Assembly: GCA_964016885.1 (NCBI GenBank)
Contig: OZ024744.1
Location: 27,910,108-27,974,107 of the forward strand
Source: Eledone cirrhosa
Lineage: Eukaryota > Mollusca > Cephalopoda > Octopoda > Eledonidae
Length of the DNA: 64,000 nt
Direction of reading: 5' to 3'
Shown here: positions 63,901 to 64,000 of the stretch, piece by piece
Layout: the number at the start of each line of letters is the position of its first letter
How positions within the stretch are numbered: the first letter of the stretch is position 1
Position numbers and translations under genes: made by a program
The notes under the pieces: generated by a model
Seen by the model: the letters and a program-made list of their open reading frames with translations, nothing else
What the model was told of the DNA's origin: nothing
Databases searched by the model: none

Positions 63901-64000
63901 TGTTATAACTGTTATTGTCACTGTTGTTTTTGTTGCTGTCGCTGTTATCACTGTTATTGTCATTGTTGTTGTTGTTGTGGCTGTTATCACTGTTATTGTC
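57919..64000 (+). repeat. 13.26-kb super-repeat Q2 (cut by window end)
   Basis: Second copy of Q1, followed for 6.08 kb to the last base; it must continue beyond the window. Differences from Q1 are few: ATTTTCATT at 58855 against ATTTTAATT at 45600, one GTT fewer near 58210, ATCACTGTT near 59705 against ATCACAGTT near 46450, GCTTTTATC near 59897 against GCTGTTATC, and CTCTCTG near 60533 against CTCGCTG. It includes a copy of the +1 scar at 59086. Confidence 0.92.
59086..59095 (+). other. +1 phase scar ATTAGTTACT (Q2)
   Basis: Fifth copy, exactly 13,255 bases after the fourth, carried along by the Q duplication. The related unit after GTCGGTGTTATAAC at about 49030, 52820, 56070 and 62285 lacks the extra base, so the scar marks one lineage of this module only. 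Confidence 0.95.

Larger units (their letters stand above)
1..64000 (+). repeat. 36-base GTT-rich satellite array filling the window
   Basis: Every stretch I read is made of one unit: 2-6 GTT triplets, GTCGCT, GTTATCACT, then GTTATTGTCACT. Units differ in GTT number, so lengths step by 3 (33, 36, 39, 42), and by recurrent substitutions: ATA for ATC, ATT for the last ACT, CTC for GTC, TTT or TTC for GTT, CTT for GTT. Inside the unit a 9-base motif GTT-RTC-RCT occurs twice, followed by a 12-base relative, so the 36-mer is itself a repeat of a shorter repeat. No inverted unit and no foreign insertion was seen. The array is open at both window ends, so its true length is unknown. The class (satellite/minisatellite DNA, probably heterochromatic, eukaryotic) is inference; the repeat structure is directly visible. 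Confidence 0.98.

Noticed and set aside
45832..63990. Minus-strand open frame of about 6,050 codons (Thr-rich, then Asn/Ser/Asp-rich), and a similar one at 45603-59051
   Set aside because: Openness follows from the RNY triplet structure. The composition switches at a 1-base scar, the frame has no non-repetitive domain, and it runs off the window. No coding signal beyond the repeat.
1..64000. CRISPR array
   Set aside because: Repeats are contiguous and variable in length, with no unique spacers of constant size between conserved direct repeats.
1..64000. Telomeric repeat array
   Set aside because: The unit is 33-42 bases and lacks the G-run motifs of known telomere repeats such as TTAGGG or TTTAGGG.
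1..64000. G-quadruplex potential or a CENP-B box
   Set aside because: GG dinucleotides are rare and GGG runs were not seen. No match to the CENP-B box core was noticed. The array could still be centromeric without the box.
1..64000. Transposon or retroviral fragments, tRNA or rRNA genes embedded in the array
   Set aside because: Reading through the window showed only the GTT-rich unit, with no target-site duplications, terminal repeats, or RNA-gene boxes.
1..64000. Expanded coding GTT/AAC triplet tract inside an exon
   Set aside because: There is no flanking non-repetitive exon, splice site or domain within 64 kb, and phase scars break every frame. A gene outside the window cannot be excluded but has no support here.

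Overview
The whole 64,000-base window is one uninterrupted, head-to-tail tandem satellite array. I see no protein-coding gene, RNA gene, transposon, CRISPR array, or unique-sequence stretch. The unit is about 36 bases (commonly 33, 36, 39 or 42). It consists of a run of 2 to 6 GTT triplets, then GTCGCT, then GTTATCACT (or GTTATAACT), then GTTATTGTCACT (or GTTATTGTCATT). Dividing the window by 36 gives roughly 1,750 units (an estimate, not a count). All units lie in the same orientation. The + strand is about half T and only about one tenth A; the 36-base consensus is about 39% GC. An array this long and homogeneous, with nested higher-order repeats, suggests heterochromatin of a eukaryotic chromosome (pericentromeric, subtelomeric or sex-chromosomal). 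Nothing in the sequence identifies the species.

The very long open reading frames on both strands are a by-product of the repeat. Every triplet of the consensus has the form purine-any-pyrimidine (RNY). Stop codons begin with T, so an RNY frame cannot contain one, and the reverse complement of RNY is again RNY. The in-phase frame (Val/Ile/Ala/Thr) and its complement (Asn/Asp/Ser) are therefore open by construction, and most other frames nearly so. I call no CDS.

Above the 36-base unit there is a clear hierarchy of higher-order repeats (HORs), readable from shared variant landmarks. Block A spans 1 to about 18.95 kb: A1 685-5461, A2 5462-10277, A3 10278-15579, then a rearranged A4 to 18950. 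Block P spans 18.95 to about 44.66 kb: P1 18951-28581, P2 28582-39278, and P3 from 39279. P1 is enlarged by an internal 3.1-kb duplication and P2 by an internal 3.8-kb duplication. Block Q runs from 44.66 kb to the end: Q1 44661-57918 and a second copy Q2 from 57919 that runs out of the window, with a shift of 13,255-13,258 bases. Q carries A-type landmarks, so A-like sequence flanks a P-type core.

The triplet phase of the array is broken at only 13 places in 64 kb. These reduce to five distinct small indels, several of which have been copied along with the higher-order repeats. They act as heritable scars that let the duplication history be read. Boundaries below come from reading variant landmarks by eye; unless given as an exact small site they are good to about one repeat unit (30-50 bases).
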